Assembly: GCA_021647805.1 (NCBI GenBank)
Contig: JAKITZ010000145.1
Location: 1-6,437, forward strand
Reading direction: 5' to 3'
DNA: 6,437 nucleotides
Origin: Robiginitomaculum sp.
Lineage (GTDB): Bacteria; Pseudomonadota; Alphaproteobacteria; Caulobacterales; Maricaulaceae
Shown here: in pieces, positions 5,490 through 6,437 of the stretch
How positions within the stretch are numbered: the first letter of the stretch is position 1
Layout of the letters: each line of letters opens with the position of its first letter
Program-made: the position numbers and the translations under genes
Notes under the pieces: model-generated
The model's database searches: none
Told to the model about the DNA's origin: nothing
The model's input: the letters and a program-made list of their open reading frames with translations, nothing else

Positions 5490-6296
5490 TTATAAAAGGT
5501 TCTTATCTTTGACTTGTTTCAAGTAAGACCGTGACACTGGAACGCTAATGTTATTTTTCAATATCAGCGAAATTTTGTTTCCGCTTTTGACACTACCTAG
5601 AACTGCGTTTTCGTTCACCCACCATGATCTATGAACGCGCAAACCTTTTGCACCTTCAAGTTCCTTGGTGGCATTTATGAGCGGCATCAGCAACATATGC
5701 TTTCCTTTATCGGTATGGACTTTAAGGTAGTGATCATCAGCTCTAATACACAGAAGTTCCCCTTGTATTTTACGTGGAAGTTTTTTCATAAACATCTGGA
5801 TAGCATTTTGATTGTCTTGTTCACTGGAGTTCATGGTTAGCAAACGTCGTTGTCGTTTAATATGGTCTGTTGTCATAGAAACTAAGACAATAAGGGTGCT
5901 AATTATAAGAATTTGAGGAAGTATTCTGAAAAAAGCGTCTGTATATACTATGTGCAATCCAAAAAACATCGACCATATAAGTGGAACCACAGAGCTCATT
6001 AAAAGCCCAGATACTCCGGTTGCAACTATCAAAGGGTAAGGGTATTTCCAATTGCATCGTGCTAAGGTTTTTTGATAAACAAAAAATACCAGCGAAAATA
6101 AACAATAACCAATCACACAGATTAATAGCCAATATACAACACTTTGAGCAAAGCTAATATTGCTCATACCAAAGGGTCGCAATAAGACAAGCGCGAAAAC
6201 TGCACCTAGTAAGATCAGTTCGTCCAAGAAAGATCGTTCGCCGGTCACTGTATCGCTTGCTTTTATATCGGACTGAAAAAATTTGCGAATTATCAT
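5490..6296 (-). CDS. Membrane-anchored LytTR-family DNA-binding regulator
   Basis: The 268-residue protein has four hydrophobic segments (about 27-42, 52-74, 88-112 and 122-141), a short linker, then a LytTR domain at about 170-265. The domain shows IRADDHYLKVHT (184-195), the loop before LMPL, and VHRSWWVN (221-228), all typical of LytTR. LytTR domains bind tandem imperfect direct repeats of about 9 bp roughly two helical turns apart. A membrane-tethered LytTR without receiver or kinase domain is a one-component type, in which an envelope signal or partner protein would control DNA binding; the signal is not readable here. AATGAGAAACAACAATG gives only a weak ribosome site. It lies upstream of selO on the same strand, but a 121-bp gap leaves cotranscription open. 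Its leader holds two identical boxes that could be its own operator. Confidence 0.92.
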   Translation of the reverse strand: MIIRKFFQSDIKASDTVTGERSFLDELILLGAVFALVLLRPFGMSNISFAQSVVYWLLICVIGYCLFSLVFFVYQKTLARCNWKYPYPLIVATGVSGLLMSSVVPLIWSMFFGLHIVYTDAFFRILPQILIISTLIVLVSMTTDHIKRQRRLLTMNSSEQDNQNAIQMFMKKLPRKIQGELLCIRADDHYLKVHTDKGKHMLLMPLINATKELEGAKGLRVHRSWWVNENAVLGSVKSGNKISLILKNNISVPVSRSYLKQVKDKNLL

Positions 6297-6319
6297 TGTT
6301 GTTTCTCATTATTGTTGTC

Positions 6320-6350
6320 ATTCGCGAACAATAAGTACTCTTTCGCGAAT
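6320..6350. repeat. Paired TTCGCGAA boxes, candidate LytTR operator or leader hairpin
   Basis: TTCGCGAA occurs at 6321-6328 and 6342-6349, exactly 21 bp start to start. Each box is itself a palindrome. With flanks they form a 9-bp inverted repeat, ATTCGCGAA and TTCGCGAAT, with a 13-base spacer containing AGTACT. The spacing equals that of LytTR binding pairs, though the box sequence does not match the classical LytTR consensus. In the transcript the arms could also form a 9-bp stem. A related TTTGCGAA lies at 6282-6289 inside the first codons of the gene. Confidence 0.5.
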
Positions 6351-6377
6351 TGCATCCTACCTCTAATTTCGCTTTTC

Positions 6378-6383
6378 ATTATA
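6378..6383 (-). promoter_or_regulatory. Probable -10 element of the LytTR gene
   Basis: A perfect TATAAT is read on the minus strand 82 bases before the ATG. The -35 region 17 bases upstream (GTGAAT) is poor. Transcription would start near 6371, placing both TTCGCGAA boxes in the untranslated leader, a position suited to repression. Confidence 0.5.
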
Positions 6384-6437
6384 GCTTAATCTTATTGATT
6401 ATTCACCGTTATAACCGCTTTTGGATCGGATTTGATC

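Overview
The window reads as a chromosomal stretch of an AT-leaning alphaproteobacterium. The main evidence is the rpmI-rplT pair: L20 begins MSRVKRGVTSHARHKK, a form I associate with alphaproteobacteria, and infC is not directly upstream of rpmI. The LysE/Lrp pair and the membrane-anchored LytTR regulator also fit. I cannot place the genus.

Left part (1-1000). The 3' end of a Fic-family gene enters on the + strand. It loses family resemblance at about base 187, where the sequence turns GC-rich and structured, and its frame then runs antisense into the end of rplT. rpmI and rplT form a minus-strand operon with strong Shine-Dalgarno sites, a plausible promoter and a structured leader of about 80 nt that could serve L20 autoregulation.

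Middle part (1000-3300). A LysE-family exporter gene (minus) and an Lrp/AsnC regulator gene (+) diverge from a 71-bp region. Both may be leaderless, and a nested inverted repeat overlaps both -10 candidates. This is a typical amino-acid efflux pump with its own sensor-regulator. A YciI-family gene converges on lrp and diverges from a secreted S1/P1-type zinc nuclease gene that has all nine expected metal ligands.

Right part (3300-6437). Three minus-strand genes follow: a small secreted Arg/Tyr-rich protein with two cysteines (unrecognised), a SelO/YdiU pseudokinase AMP-transferase, and a four-helix membrane LytTR regulator. A 22-bp perfect palindrome separates the nuclease gene from this group. 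The SelO lacks the C-terminal cysteine and its expected disulfide partner. The leader of the LytTR gene holds two TTCGCGAA boxes 21 bp apart, downstream of a perfect TATAAT.

Most of the window is ordinary chromosomal housekeeping and accessory content. I see no CRISPR array, complete mobile element, tRNA, rRNA or clear new multi-gene system. The best leads are the LytTR box pair, the compact lysE/lrp control region, the cysteine-less SelO and the Fic break point. No gap between genes exceeds 300 bases.
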